DNA of 64,000 bases from Stictocephala bisonia (Eukaryota; Arthropoda; Insecta; Hemiptera; Membracidae). Made by a program: the position numbers and the translations under genes. Location: NCBI GenBank assembly GCA_035578905.1, contig JAQJVL010000247.1:496001-560000 (forward strand), in the 5' to 3' direction. Shown here piece after piece: positions 10,601 through 23,123 of the stretch; position 1 is the first letter of the stretch; each line of letters opens with the position of its first letter. Below the pieces are notes generated by a model. The model saw only the letters and a list, made by a program, of their open reading frames with translations, was not told where the DNA came from and did not search any database.

Positions 10601-11474
10601 CTGAACGTTGCAGGTAGAGTTAGATGATGTTATTGTGTAATATTCGTCTTTATTGTCTTCGAAAATCTCAAGTCTGAAGAGATATGACATGTAAATAATG
10701 TATCATTAGAACATCAGTTATCCACTTAATAATAAATAAAGAAACAAGCACCAAAGATATTGATAAACAATGGTTATAAGATAGTTTTAATGTCGCATAT
10801 AAAACAAATGAAATGAGACCAATTAACTTAATTTTCATATGCAGTAACACGAGTTGTATACTGTAGACTGTTGATGAATATGTATTTATAACGTTAGAAA
10901 GCGCAAAAAATGAAATACAACTTTTTTATTATTTGAGATTTATAACGCATGCATAGTTTGTAAATACGAGTATATATGTGCTTACCGTTAGATATAAACA
11001 AGACAAACTATTATCAGTATAAATAATTGTGAGATAAAATTGGTTTCTTGTATTTGAAAATAGTTTTAAAGTCAGAAAAAATGTTAGTGGCCGATATTTT
11101 GGACTGTGATTCCAGCTATTGTGTTATCCGTTGTAAATAAATATGATCAAATATAAAAAAACTGTTTCTAACATACCACTAATGTAGTTTTTTCACTGTT
11201 CCAAAACAGTGACCATCCATATGCCACAAGTTCCTTTATTAATTGCTTTTCTTAAGTCTTTAAAAGGGCTCGCCTTTCAAATAGGTTGTTATTTATTTTC
11301 AGCTTACACCCTCTGCAATCCCTTCTAAGTGGATGATTAAGGAAAGCCTGCGAGCTGAGACGGAATATCCGTGAAATATTTTTCTCACAGCTTCTCTATT
11401 GTTTTTGATTTGCTTTAGAGAAAAAGAAAGTAATATAGTAATTACAACATTAAAACATATTTTTTACAATTTTT
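10601..11474. other. AT-rich sequence with a GC-richer island, no recognised gene
   Basis: No recognisable reverse transcriptase upstream of the Penelope-like fragment. An island at about 11255-11400 is less AT-rich, unique in the window, and could be regulatory or decayed repeat. Confidence 0.4.
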
Positions 11475-12005
11475 CCTTTCTCCCTTAAGTGCTAGCATAG
11501 AAAAATATTGTGATCGTAAAAAATAAAATTTACAAGTTGGTCTAAAAATCTCTCAAAGGGTTCCCTAAACCCGAAAAATTTGTTTTTTTTCGAAAAACAA
11601 ATGCTTGTGTTTGTCTGGGTATGTGCAGTTCGCTGGAGACCAAACGGATGGATACATTTTTATGAAATGTTGTATGAAGGTGTATTTAGCCAATATCTCC
11701 AGACTATTTTTTAGCAGTTTTTAAATTCTAGTTTTTTTTAATTGTTATGGGTAAAAACATAAAAAATAGAGTGTTCTCAACAATGGCTATAACTATTTTT
11801 ATTAAATCTTCAGGAAATATATGAATTACAATCTAAAATATTTTAGTAAAAACCGCATGTCTCGGACTTGACTAGTTTTTGAGTTATGGCAAAAAGACAT
11901 ATTTAACTGGTAATTTTCAACGTTTTGATTTTTTAGTGTTTAATATGAGGGAAAGTTTTTGCCAATTCTTTCGAACTTTTTGTTTCTGTTTGCAACGTAA
12001 ACTAT
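11475..12005 (+). repeat. Dispersed repeat family A, copy 2 (plus orientation)
   Basis: Longer copy of the repeat at 8558-8910, in opposite orientation. Matching blocks include TATGTGCAGTTCGCTGG, GACCAAACGGATGGAT, GTATTTAGCCAA and CTAGTTTTTGAGTTATGGC. About 150 bp near 11710-11860 is absent from copy 1. The two copies face away from each other on either side of the Penelope-like fragment. Confidence 0.75.
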
Positions 12006-13140
12006 ACCTATACATCGTTTAATGCGTTTTATTGTGGAAGGAGTACTTTTACTTAGCTCATAGCTTTAAGGGTTGTGTTCCCCGAAGCTTATGTTTTGTG
12101 CACACTTATGAGGATAGTGCAAGTTATATCAGTAGGAAAATTTTCCATAAAATATTTCTAAATAAACATTCTCTCCTATAAAAGAACCCCCCATATCATA
12201 AACTTGAAAAAATTATTATTTAGGAAAAATCGATAAGACTGTTTTCTTGGGGAATTAATGATTGATATATGATTTTTTATTTACTGCTTGCGAAAATAGT
12301 GTTATTTAACTAAATTTCGTATTTTGACATTTAAAAAAGGTGTTAGTGAAGAAAATAATTTTATTGTTGTAAAGGTTCAAGTACTTATTTTTATTATATT
12401 TTATGTGAATCATATTTTATTAAATATTTATTTATAATTGGCAAACAATTTCTGAATATTAGTTACTTTAAAACTATTCGTATTTTTCTCTAAAAAATAA
12501 AAATAAAAAAAAACAACGAAGAACCTATATTTAATTCGAAAAACTGGAATACTGAAGACAGTTGACAATAATGATTTTACTGTAGTTGGAAACAAGAACT
12601 GCACTTCAAAGATGTTAAAATGTATCCACTCGCTGAAAAATACTGAAATGGGATTTTTTTGTCGGATCACAACGTATATTACTTCCTCATCGAACGAACA
12701 GAAATAATGATATTATGGTTCATTGATGGTCAGATAAGGTAATTAATAGTGCCATTGTATACTGCTTTAATTAAATACACACTCAATCCGTCTCAGCTGT
12801 GATTATATTATTTAACTAATCTACTATGCTCGGTCAACAGAGGTATTATGAATTCTCGATGGCTAGTAAATTAGATGGTTCCATTTTCCAATTTATTGGT
12901 AGCATGACCAATTTGTTGAGTTCTTAGAATCCTGCCTTGACGTTTGCCTTGTTGTGTATTATAGTTGTGTTATTAGTGTGTGCCAGATGATAAAGTAAAA
13001 ATACTATTACAATCACACATACAGTTCCAACAGTATAACACCTTGGTTTTTAAAACATCAAACCTCTTACATATCCAAAAATGTTTTTTGACGGGCGACG
13101 ATGTAAAAATTCATTAACAAATGACGTGTGGGATTCTTGA
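12006..13140. other. AT-rich sequence with no recognised gene
   Basis: Only short frames in low-complexity sequence. Nothing shared with other parts of the window was recognised. Confidence 0.45.
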
Positions 13141-13490
13141 TTTCCCGAACTACCTATTAAAACCACCTTCCTCTACCAAGACCAGCTCGGAACCGTTTGT
13201 CACATTACTTCGGGCTAGGATTGTTTGTCGTTTAAACCGCTAAGTTAGCATCTCCCTTTCATCCCGAAGTATGCTCTCAACATACCGGCGGTTCCAGGTG
13301 TCTTCCCCCGGAGCACGCCACCTATGACATTATTCGGGTCGAAGTCATAAACATCCCCAGTTAAAACGACTCTTCTCAGGATCCAACGGTCACACCGGAA
13401 GAAAATGTCTCCGATTTATCCTGAGCGATTACCCACTCATGTATATATAGATACTACATCTATGTACTATCTACCCCGACTGGTCTTAAC
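13141..13490. repeat. Probable interspersed repeat fragment of unknown class
   Basis: A distinctly GC-richer segment including CATACCGGCGGTTCCAGGTG and CCCCGGAGCACGCCACC, bordered by GACCAGCTCGG (13180) and its near complement CCGACTGGTC (13477). Neither strand has a long frame. The composition contrast with its surroundings suggests an inserted element, perhaps a LINE 3' end on the minus strand, but I cannot identify it. Confidence 0.4.
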
Positions 13491-13620
13491 TTAATTTAAT
13501 AAAATCACTACTCTTAGGCTAGTGAATTAGTTCACTTACTTGTCCATGAAAACGAATTTCAATATGTTACATAAATTCAATCCATCTGCTCGGTACATAT
13601 ACTGTAGTTAGTTATAATTG

Positions 13621-14150
13621 GACCTGGTAGAAAACGACCTGCTTGTTATGCGTATCTCAAGTAGGGGTTCCAGCGGCTAATAAGGGGGATCTTTCCACCG
13701 CTGAGCTGCTTTATTTCACGGTCGTGACTAACTTTCGCCGTCGATAATTCTATTTCCGTAACGGTGTTAAGTTGAAAAATAACTGTAACGAACTGTAGCA
13801 GTTTGTTTAATGTTATTTAGTGTTTACGTTACTATTCATTGTGTTATTGTTATTATTAATTGTTGTTTGATTGTTATATAATGATTTAATTTAATCCTTT
13901 TAAGCTTGATTCATTAGCGTCAGTAAATCAACCAATGGTCACTGCTTCTAATGACGTAAAATGGGCGGGGCTTGCTATCGCGCCGTCAGAACGCAGCCTA
14001 CCACACTGGTTGCCACGAGCTTTCAAATTTAACTAACTACACGGTGGGGAAGAGTAGTTCTCTATCTCATTTGTACCTCTCTTTGAATCTCACTCGCACA
14101 AGTGCGTTGAAAAGGTCTTTTTCTAAGCGGCCTATATGCATGGTGGTGCT
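13621..14150 (+). repeat. Dispersed repeat family B, copy 1, with promoter-like motifs
   Basis: Alignable to 19209-19735 along its length. Shared blocks include GTAGAAAACGACCTGC, GGGGGATCTTTCCACCGCTG, ACCAATGGTCACTGC and GCGTTGAAAAGGTC. The middle holds CCAAT (13932-13936), TGACGTAA (13952-13959, a CRE-like site) and GGGCGGGGC (13963-13971, a GC box) within 40 bp, which is promoter-like. A CAGCGG...CCGCTG inverted repeat (13671-13676 and 13698-13703) is kept in both copies. It could be the 5' untranslated region of a LINE, a solo LTR, or a duplicated regulatory module; no TG...CA ends or target duplication could be fixed. Confidence 0.75.
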
Positions 14151-15787
14151 TCATAATTGAAATGAATTTGACAGTGGTGTTTTTCATCTTATACAACTAG
14201 TTTGTAAATTTGAATATAGTTTTTTATTTTACACTTAATCAATCTCAAGGTTATAATCAAACATTTTGAAGATTTAATCAATAAAAACGGCTAAATAGCA
14301 AGTATCGAGTAATTTGTGATAAACGTTAATATTTGTAAATCGATGATAATAAATGAAAGTAAATGGTGGAAATCATATTTATATCGTCCCGGTTGGTCGC
14401 GATGAGTTGGAGGGGCGGCTCCATTTACTCCGAATATTAAATTTCATCGACTCAATTTTACAGCATCAATGTGAACGGGACAATCCCTCAGCTCGGTGCC
14501 GGGTTTACTGTCAGTTATTGTGTATTAGTCGTATTTTCAATGCGTGATGACGTTACTGGATATTCGATTATCAAAGATTCATAAGAATAGCTTTGAATGT
14601 ATAATGGACTCTTAAGTGGTGGTGGGGAGGAGGATGTATTGTTATTTAGTTTCTGTATTAAACATCTGAATGGCATTACTTTCAAATAGCGTAGACATTG
14701 TTGATGTAAAATAATATGACTTTTATTACATGTGAAAGACATATAAGAACGGGATCCGCTTAGGAACAAATAAAAAACACATTGTCTTCTTGAAATCTGC
14801 GAGAGTAAACTCAAGTATTCTCATATAACTCTTAATATCAGCGTTTTCTTCATTTTGAATCCGGTAAAATGGAAAATTGTCGCTGTATTTAGAGTTGGCG
14901 CAGATGTTTCCAACAGATTTTATTCAAGTGTTACAGACTTCATTAGAATGTCTCAGACACTGGCGTGTAGAATGTAGTGTTGTCCCGTACTGGGTGGGGC
15001 TCATTATAACAGTGTGAATTTTACTTATGTTTTAACAGCATTTACATGATATGATATGTTCGGAAATGAAACGTGAAGTTAAAAAAGCTACACAATGTGA
15101 GTAAAATTACGCACTGGGCTGTTATCAGTAACATTTCGAGCGGTTTATATAACGACTTATAAATACGTAGGGTTTGGGGTTGAAGTTTAAAAAAACTGTC
15201 ATTTAGCCTTTGAAAAAAACGAAAAGGCAAAAATACCAGCTAGCTTTCTAAATTGAAAGCTAAACAGTTTTTAGCAACTTGAATTAAAACTTTTCTTTAA
15301 TAGAAAACTGTTGTAGCATTGAATTATAATCGAAACATGCCTCATGCTATTCTAGTGGTCAACAATGCAGAATGTCACGGAAGGTCTAACTGAATGTAGC
15401 TTGATGCTTTCGGACCGTTGTCCCATGACAATGTTGGGATATTCAGAAAAAAATGCCAATACGTTGGAAGACAAAGAAAGAAGACTAATATATACTTCTT
15501 TTCAGCCACAAATAACAAAACATTGTAAGCATTTATTTTTATAAATGCATATTGTCACAAATTAATAAGTATGTGTGATTGTATCTCGTAAAAGAGTAAA
15601 TTGTAAGAAGTGAGTTTGAATCAGAAATTTTTCTGTAAGTGTAATTAAATAACAGTTATTTCAAAATATCATAATATGATAGTTGCATTATGAATAAATC
15701 ATGAATTGATAATTATTGGTATATAAATTGTAAAGTAAGTTTAAAACAAACCAAACGTTGAAAGTATGATTTTATTGGAACGTGCAT
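14151..15787. other. AT-rich sequence with no recognised gene
   Basis: Several 60-100 codon frames occur but none has a recognisable domain or consistent composition. No dispersed repeat of the window was recognised here. Confidence 0.45.
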
Positions 15788-18460
15788 CAGTAACACCGTG
15801 ATTGTATGGGTGGGTGGGTGGGTCAGTAACACCGTGCCTGTATGAGTGGACGGGTGGGCCAGTACCACTGAGCCTGTATGAGTGGGCGAGTGGGCCAGTA
15901 CCACTGAGCTTGTATTAGTGGGCGGGTGGGCCAGTACCACTTAGCCTGTATGGGTGGGCGGGCGAATCAGTAACACCGTGCTTGGATAAGTGGGCGGGTG
16001 GGTCAGTACCACTGAGCCTGTATGAATGGGCGGGCGGGTAGTACCACTGAGCCTGTATGAGTGGGCGGGCGGGTCAGTAACACCGTGCTTGTATGGGTGG
16101 ACGGGTGGGTCAGTACCACTGAGCCTGTATGAGTGGGCGGGTGGGTCAATACCACCGTGCTTGTATGGGTGGGTGGGTGGGTCAGTACCACTGAGCCTGT
16201 ATGAGTGGGCGGGCGGGTCAATAACACCGTGCCTGTATGAGTGGGTGGGTGGGCCAGTACCACTGAGCATGTATCAGTGGGCGGGTGGGTAAGTACAACC
16301 GTGCTTGTATGGGTGGGTGGGTGGGTCAGTACCACTGATCCTGTATGAGTGGGCGGGTGGGTCAATACCACCGTGCTTGTATGGGTGGGTGGGTGGGTCA
16401 GTAACACCGTGCCTGTATGAGTGGACGGGTGGGCCAGTACCACTGAGCTTGTATGAGTGGGCGGGTGGGCCAGTACCACTTAGCCTGTATGGGTGGGCGG
16501 GCGAATCAGTAACACCGTGCTTGGATAAGTGGGCGGGTGGGTCAGTACCACTGAGCCTGTATGAATGGGCGGGCGGGTAGTACCACTGAGCCTGTATGAG
16601 TGGGCGGGCGGGACAGTAACACCGTGCTTGTATGGGTGGACGGGTGGGTCAGTACCACTGAGCCTGTATGAGTGGGCGGGTGGGTCAATACCACCGTGCT
16701 TGTATGGGTGGGTCAGTACCACTAAGCCTGTATGAGTGGGCGGGGCGGGTCAGTAACACCGTGCCTGTATGAGTGGGCGGGTGGGCCAGTATCACTGAGC
16801 CTGTATGAGTGGGCGGGTGGGTAAGTACAACCGTGCTTGTATGGGTGGGTGGGTGGGTCAGTACCACTGATCCTGTATGAGTGGGCGGGTGGGTCAATAC
16901 CACCGTGCTTGTATGGGTGGGTGGGTGGGTCAGTAACACCGTGCCTGTATGAGTGGACGGGTGGGCCAGTAACACTGAGCCTGTATGAGTGGGCGGGTGG
17001 GTCAATACCACCGTGCTTGTATGGGTGGGCGGGTGGATCAGTAACACCGTGCTTGTATGAGTGGGCGGGTGGGTCAGTACCACTGAGCCTGTATGAATGG
17101 GCGGGTGGGTCAGCAACAACGTGCCTGTATGAGTGGGCGGGTGGGCTAGTAACACTGAGCCTGTATGATTGGGTGGATGGGCCAGTACCACCGTGCCTGT
17201 ATGAGTGGGCGGGCGCGTCAGTACCACCGTGCTTGTATGGGTGGGCGGGTGGATCAGTACCACTGAGCCTGTATGAATGGGCGGGTGGGTCAATACCACC
17301 GTGCTTCTATGGGTGGGTGGGTGGGTCAGTACCACTGAGCCTGTATGAGTGGGTGGGCGGGTCAGCAACAACGTGCTTGTATGAGTGGGTGGGTGGGCCA
17401 GTAACACTGAGCCTGTATGAGTGGGCGGATGGGCCAGTACCACCGTGCCTGTATGAGTGGGCGAGCCGGTCAGTAACACCGTGCCTGTATGAGTGGGTGG
17501 GTGGGCCAGTACCACTGAGCCTGTATGAGTGGGCGGGTGGGTCAGTAACACTGAACCTGTATGAGTGGGCGGATGGGCCAGTACCACCGTGCCTGTATGA
17601 GTGGGCGGGCGGGTCAATAACAGCGTGCCTGTGTGAGCCTACTCATACAGGCTCAGTGGTATGTGCATGGGTGGGTGGGTGGGTCAGTACCACTGAGCCT
17701 GTATGAGTGGGTGGGCGGGTCAGCAACAACGTGCTTGTATGAGTGGGTGGGTGGGCCAGTAACACTGAGCCTGTATGAGTGGGCGGATGGGCCAGTACCA
17801 CCGTGCCTGTATGAGTGGGCGAGCCGGTCAGTAACACCGTGCCTGTATGAGTGGGTGGGTGGGCCAGTACCACTGAGCCTGTATGAGTGGGCGGGTGGGT
17901 CAGTAACACTGAGCCTGTATGAGTGGGCGGATGGGCCAGTACCACCGTGCCTGTATGAGTGGGCGGGCGGGTCAATAACAGCGTGCCTGTGTGAGTGGGT
18001 GGGTGGGCCAGTATCACTGAGCCTGTATGAGTGGGCGGGTGGGTCAGTACTACTGAGCCTGTATGATTGGGTGGGTGGGCCAGTACCACTAAGCCTATAT
18101 GAGTGGGCAGGTGGGCCAGTACTACTGAGCCTGTATGAGTGGGCGGGTGGGCCAGTACCACTGAGCCTGTATGAGTGGGCGGATGGACCAGTACCACTGA
18201 GCCTGTATGAGTGGGCGGGTGGGCCAGTACCACTGAGCCTGTATGAGTGGGCGGATGGGCCAGTACCACTGAGCCTGTATGAGTGGGCGGATGGGCCAGT
18301 ACCATCGTGCCTGTAAGAGTGGGCGGGTGGGCCAGTACCACTGAGCCTGTATGATGGGCAGGTGGGTCTGTACTACTGATCCTGTATGAGTGGGCGGGTG
18401 GGTCAGTACCACCGTGCTTGTATGGGTGGAGGTGGGACAATACCACTGAGCCTATATGGG
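15788..18460. repeat. G-rich 36-bp minisatellite array (about 74 units)
   Basis: The unit reads CAGTACCACTGAGCCTGTAT followed by GAGTGGGCGGGTGGGT, 36 bp. Because 36 is a multiple of three, long frames stay open on both strands (up to about 310 codons of a 12-residue repeat); these are by-products. Variants include ACCGTG for ACTGAG and GGGTGGGTGGGTGGG for GAGTGGGCGGGTGGG. Larger duplications are visible: CTTGGATAAG recurs after 539 bp (15981 and 16520), and GTCAGCAACA recurs after 358 bp (17361 and 17719). One unit is inverted at 17641-17661. The same unit family occurs at 47.6, 50.9 and 59.0 kb. Confidence 0.96.
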
Positions 18461-19208
18461 ATTACTACTACTTCAAATTACTTGAGCAAAAACAAAGCTT
18501 ATTTTTGTACACTTAAATTTAAAATTAGTGAAATAAATAATAATATACAAGTATTAATGATAGATAAACGATTAATGTGCTGTAATAATACAATTATCAT
18601 ATGCCTATATAATGTGTAACTTACTGATTGGGATGATAAGTAGTTGTTAGAAAACCCCGTATGTACAACGTTAGAAACGGAACGCCACTTCTCAATCTAA
18701 CTGTAGATGAAGTTGTATTATCAATGAGACGTTCTCCTAATTAAACACTTGTCAAGACGAATCCACATATCTATCTCATCAGTTATTATACAACGCCTGG
18801 AGAGGGAATTTGTCTCATGTAATTAACAGTCTTATGAATCACTAAAATGTATTTCTCTGACAATTTGTTTAACTTACTGAGATATTGTTCTCAACATTGG
18901 AACGTAGTTTTGGAAATATGTACTGTTCATTTTATTTTTCTATTTAATTTTATTGATTTATTTATTACTTAATTTGGCTTGTTTTGTTGGTTATGACTTG
19001 AATTTTTATACAATAACGAAACAGGATTTTTTCTAAATGGGAGATTAATGAAATAAAACATTATGTGAAAGAAATAATATATCGGCTACTGTTTTTGGCT
19101 GTCTTTAGGATGAGAGTGTGGGCGTTTTCGCCTTAATATTCACCTGAGAGAAAAATGGCGATCCTAATAAAAGTAAAACTCTATCTTTACGTGGTTATAT
19201 ATAATTGT
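18461..19208. other. AT-rich sequence with no recognised gene
   Basis: Unique sequence between the 36-bp array and repeat family B. No frames of note and no RNA-like sequence recognised. Confidence 0.45.
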
Positions 19209-19735
19209 GCCGGGTAGAAAACGACCTGCGTGTTATATTTAGCTCATGTAGGGGTCCCAGCGGTAGAGGGGGATCTTTCCACCGCTGAACTGCTTTGCTT
19301 CACACCGTGACCAACTTCCAGTATCAAGTGTTCAACTTTCGCAACAGTGTTTTGTTGAAAAAATAACTATAACAAACTCTACAGGTTTGTTTTAGTGTTA
19401 TTTATTATTTACATTATTATTCACTGTGTTATTAATATTATTAATTGTTATTTGAATAATAAATAATAAATTAATTTAATTGTTATAAAATTCATTCGTC
19501 GGGTTTAACCAAACCAACCAATGGTCACTGCTGCTAATGACGTAAAATGGGCGTGGCTTGCTGTTGCGCCGTCAGCAGACGGAGTAACGCTCTGGTTGCC
19601 ATGACAACTATTAAATGTAATTACACAATGGGGAGAGTAATTTTCTGTCTCATTTGCACCACTCTGCATCTTACTCACACGTGTGCGTTGAAAAGGTCGT
19701 TTTCTAAACGGTCTGTGTATAGTTGGCGTTTAAGC
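19209..19735 (+). repeat. Dispersed repeat family B, copy 2, with promoter-like motifs
   Basis: Second copy of the 13621-14150 repeat, same orientation. The promoter-like cluster is conserved: CCAAT (19518-19522), TGACGTAA (19538-19545) and GGGCGTGGC (19549-19557). The inverted repeat CAGCGG...CCGCTG is at 19258-19263 and 19282-19287. Flanking DNA differs, so it is an interspersed element and not a local segmental duplication. Confidence 0.75.
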
Positions 19736-19887
19736 GCTGAGTGTACGTAGAATATAAGGAAACAAATCTACGAAGTTGTGAATAAGAACACTAGTATTCT
19801 CGTGTTCACTTAGTGTTGTAATTTTATATATTTTTAATAATTGAAAGAAAACTGTCCATTTAGAACTTTATAGATTGACTACTTCAT

Positions 19888-20340
19888 AGTTCAAATCAAA
19901 TCAAATCAAATCAGTTTTTATTGCAGTAAGTACATATATAAATGCATTGCAAAAGTCAGAATGGTTTTAAAATAACTATAATTTTGTTATCAATCACTCA
20001 TACAAAATTCACTCATACATACAGATTTAGAAAACATTCACTCTTCCAATTAATTAATCCCACTTCCAGCATCGGTGTCAGCTTACCAACTATATGGTCT
20101 CCCAGTTGTTTGACAAAAACTCGTCCACAGCATAAAATGCATGATAGGCTAAAAAGCCTTTAAGACGAGTTTTGAAGGCTTTCGGATTTGTGGCGATTTT
20201 CATAGAATTGGGCAGTCTGTTGTAAAGATGAACACCTGCTTCTGAGGGCAAGTGCTCAAACTTTACTGTTCTGTGTCTCCCAGTCCTGTAGTTACTCGTA
20301 CACATTAAGTGATAGTATGATATAATGTACACTTACACAC
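19888..20340 (-). mobile_element. 5'-truncated LINE (non-LTR retrotransposon) 3' end
   Basis: On the minus strand the segment holds the last ~75 codons of a reverse transcriptase ORF (20090-20332), about 180 bp of 3' untranslated region, and a tail of TTTGA repeats (plus strand 19888-19912, four ATCAA-type units). Short-repeat tails of this sort are typical of several insect LINE clades. Upstream, at about 20340-20440, a second frame contains FNRLCNSYKI and SQEAGV, resembling YNRLPNSMKI and PSEAGV, possibly a second, more decayed fragment. Confidence 0.75.
20090..20332 (-). pseudogene. LINE reverse transcriptase C-terminal remnant
   Basis: The 80-residue frame includes HLPSEAGVHLYNRLPNSMKI, then AFKTRLKGFLAYHAFYAVDE and FLSNN. 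This matches the end of insect LINE polymerase proteins, where a G-[VI]-x-[LF]-YN-x-LP motif is followed by FK..LK.FL and a YS/AVDEFL segment before the stop. It lies C-terminal to the catalytic fingers and palm, so no FADD box is expected. Only the 3' end of the element was inserted or preserved. Confidence 0.75.
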
Positions 20341-23123
20341 TCCTGCTTCTTGGGAAAAGTAAATACTCCTGTAATTACTAAAAAACGAAATTTTATAGGA
20401 ATTGCACAGTCTGTTAAAATATTGTAAACATTTACTTCCTGACGTTTCCCTTACCTTCTGATTTAATTGCTCATTATTAAGTTTGTACAGTGCACAAGTC
20501 ATTTACCGTTGTAAAGAATTGTCTGTTGATTTCACCGTTATTGGTTTCGCTGTTTGATTTCTCGTGCAAGGAAATGGAAGAAGTTGATTTAAAAAATGAC
20601 TTTTAAAGCCTCTGTGAACGCAGCCAAATTGTATTTGCAATATCAATAAATTGACTTCTATATTAAATCCCGGTCTTCCGGATCTCTCCGCCTCTTTTGT
20701 TAAGTTAAGCAATTGCTTATTGATGAAACCTCAATATCGCTATTTTAAACGTTTCATTCTGATTTCTTATTTAGATGATTTTTGTTTTGAGATGGTAATT
20801 TAAAGCTTTAACGCTTAATTTGTATTGTCCGATTCCGGTGCCTTAATTAACGTACAGAGCATTTAGAATACTAATTTATTGACATGTTTTAAATACTTAC
20901 AATGGCGAAACAAATATTTTAAAAAAATTTGTTAAGATAAACTATTGCTTAAAAAATAATTTTTCTTTTCATTCTAATTCTTTTCTAATTTCTAATTCTA
21001 AAAAATCTAATTTTTTTTCTAATTCCCATATATAAATAGATGGGTTGTATAGCGTTGCCAGTTTGGAATGCCGCATATTGTATGGTATTTTTTATTACAT
21101 AAAAAACAGAAAATAATCAGAAATAACTTTATTGCAGAGGTCCTATATCGACTCGTTTATAGATAAGTGTCTGTATGTGATAGTTACCTGCATCTAAATA
21201 TCTAAAAAAAAGTCGTAAGATACATTACTGATGAAATTCAGTTTGAAAGCTCACTAAAAAACAGTTTACCTAAAAAAGTTGTGTGACTAAAACTTTCAGT
21301 TTAAAAATGCTGGTTGTCCGAAACGTTTCAGTATGTACATCTAACAATTTGTAAATTCTACGCAGAATCTAACAATATGTCGGTTTTTTTTTTGTTTCAA
21401 ACATTGTACATTTTTAGATATTTAACTTTGTAATTTACAAGCAGCTGCCATTTTTAAACGGTTATGTTTTAACGAAACGTTGTAAATATAACGAACTCTT
21501 AAATTAGTATAGTTCAAACTATGAATATAACTAACGTGTGATCCGATCCTAAACTAACTGCTCTCTTATTTATTATCTTAAATAATATCCTTTGTCATAT
21601 GGCATTAAGCAAAGAAATCCACCTTCTAGTGGATAGTCCATTAGTAGTTATAGCAGCTAGGAAACATCTGGCATTGTAATGGAGGATCTACATTGCCGAC
21701 AATTACTGCGTAGTTATTACCTGATTACATCAGATAAGGCACACTTTACACGGTGTAATAAGTCAGCGGGGACTGTAATGTGTCATGTGAACAGACACCA
21801 GACAAATGCTGAGTGCTTCTTTCTTCATGTGACTCAGGAAATGTGAATGCTTTTACGGGCGTTTTACTATGCGCACATTAACAACTGCTGAATTATAGTC
21901 TTACGTAAATATTACTGTAACGTTAAACAACATTGGATATTTACTGTACTGAAAAACAATTGTTTAGCGGTAAGATATTAAAATCTAGGTGTAAATTGGT
22001 CCCAGTGTAGTTTTATTGTTATTGTTGTAGTGTTGTTAGATAGACTGTAGAAAGATAAACAACCACAAAACGTACGTTACGGGAACAAGACGAAGAAAGA
22101 GCGTGTGTTACTAAATAAAACGACTTATTATTTAAAATAGAGCTGTTTATGACGTCAAAGCTCTGCAGATAATCATAAAATATTAACACAAGACATCAAT
22201 CTGATTTTGAAAATTACACGAAAAAGACTATCTCCATTTAATTACTGCAGAAGCATTTAAAAAAATTTGGTTTTATAATATACCTGTATCTTTATATCCA
22301 GGAGTGTTTTTATTCGGAAATTACGTTGTATTACTTTCAAAATGTGTTTCATATTGTGCTGAGAAAATATGCGAGGCGGAATGGTCAAATCTTACTAAAA
22401 ACACTGTAGTGATACAAATACAGTTACGAATATATATTTTCATATGCTTATGGATCATAACTAATTTCGGAAATTAACCATGTAGGCTAACTGTTACGTA
22501 AATTTCATCAATAATAGTTCAAGTATAGCAATATTTAGTAGTGTAAACAAATTGTATAACTTATTCTTTCAATTTTTAGTCGTATTTTATAGAAACAATA
22601 AAAAAGTAGAACACTGCTAAAATGCTAATAAAACTAACGAATTTCTTCAAATCATTTACATTAGTTTAGCTGTAACGTAACGTTTTACCTGTACCCTAAC
22701 AGTTCAAAATATAGTTGATATATGATGAATTTAAATTATAAAAAAAGGATATGTCAAGATTTTATCAAATTGTAGCATATAAATTTTATTGTTATTCTTT
22801 CCCTTTGTAATCGAGACTTTATTTTGTTATATTTTATAAAAACTATTCTTATTTATATGTACAGTAAGTTACACATTATCATTGACAAACACAGTTTTCC
22901 CGCGGGGATAATATAACAAAGTGGTGTTGAAGAAATGATGTGAAAATGTATGGAAATCAATACGGTCTCAAGGTCCCTTTGGTAATAAATAAACAAGGGT
23001 ATTGCAAAAATTACCACCGTAATACAATATTGCAACACCCTTGCATATTTATTTTTCCACCCCTCCATTCCGTATCTTTAACGTTCATATAATTGTTTGC
23101 AGACGGCCCAGTTTTTTTCATCC
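20341..23123. other. Mostly AT-rich; one unique GC-richer island
   Basis: No gene recognised. An island at about 21590-21870 is less AT-rich and unique, contains AGATAAG (a GATA-type site) and dense short inverted motifs, and may be a regulatory element. A short stretch at 20990-21030 repeats TCTAATT motifs. Confidence 0.4.

Noticed and set aside
15941..18446. Long open frames on both strands (up to about 310 codons) with a 12-residue repeat
   Set aside because: They follow the 36-bp array, whose period is a multiple of three; both strands are open equally and there is no start context, signal or non-repeat portion.
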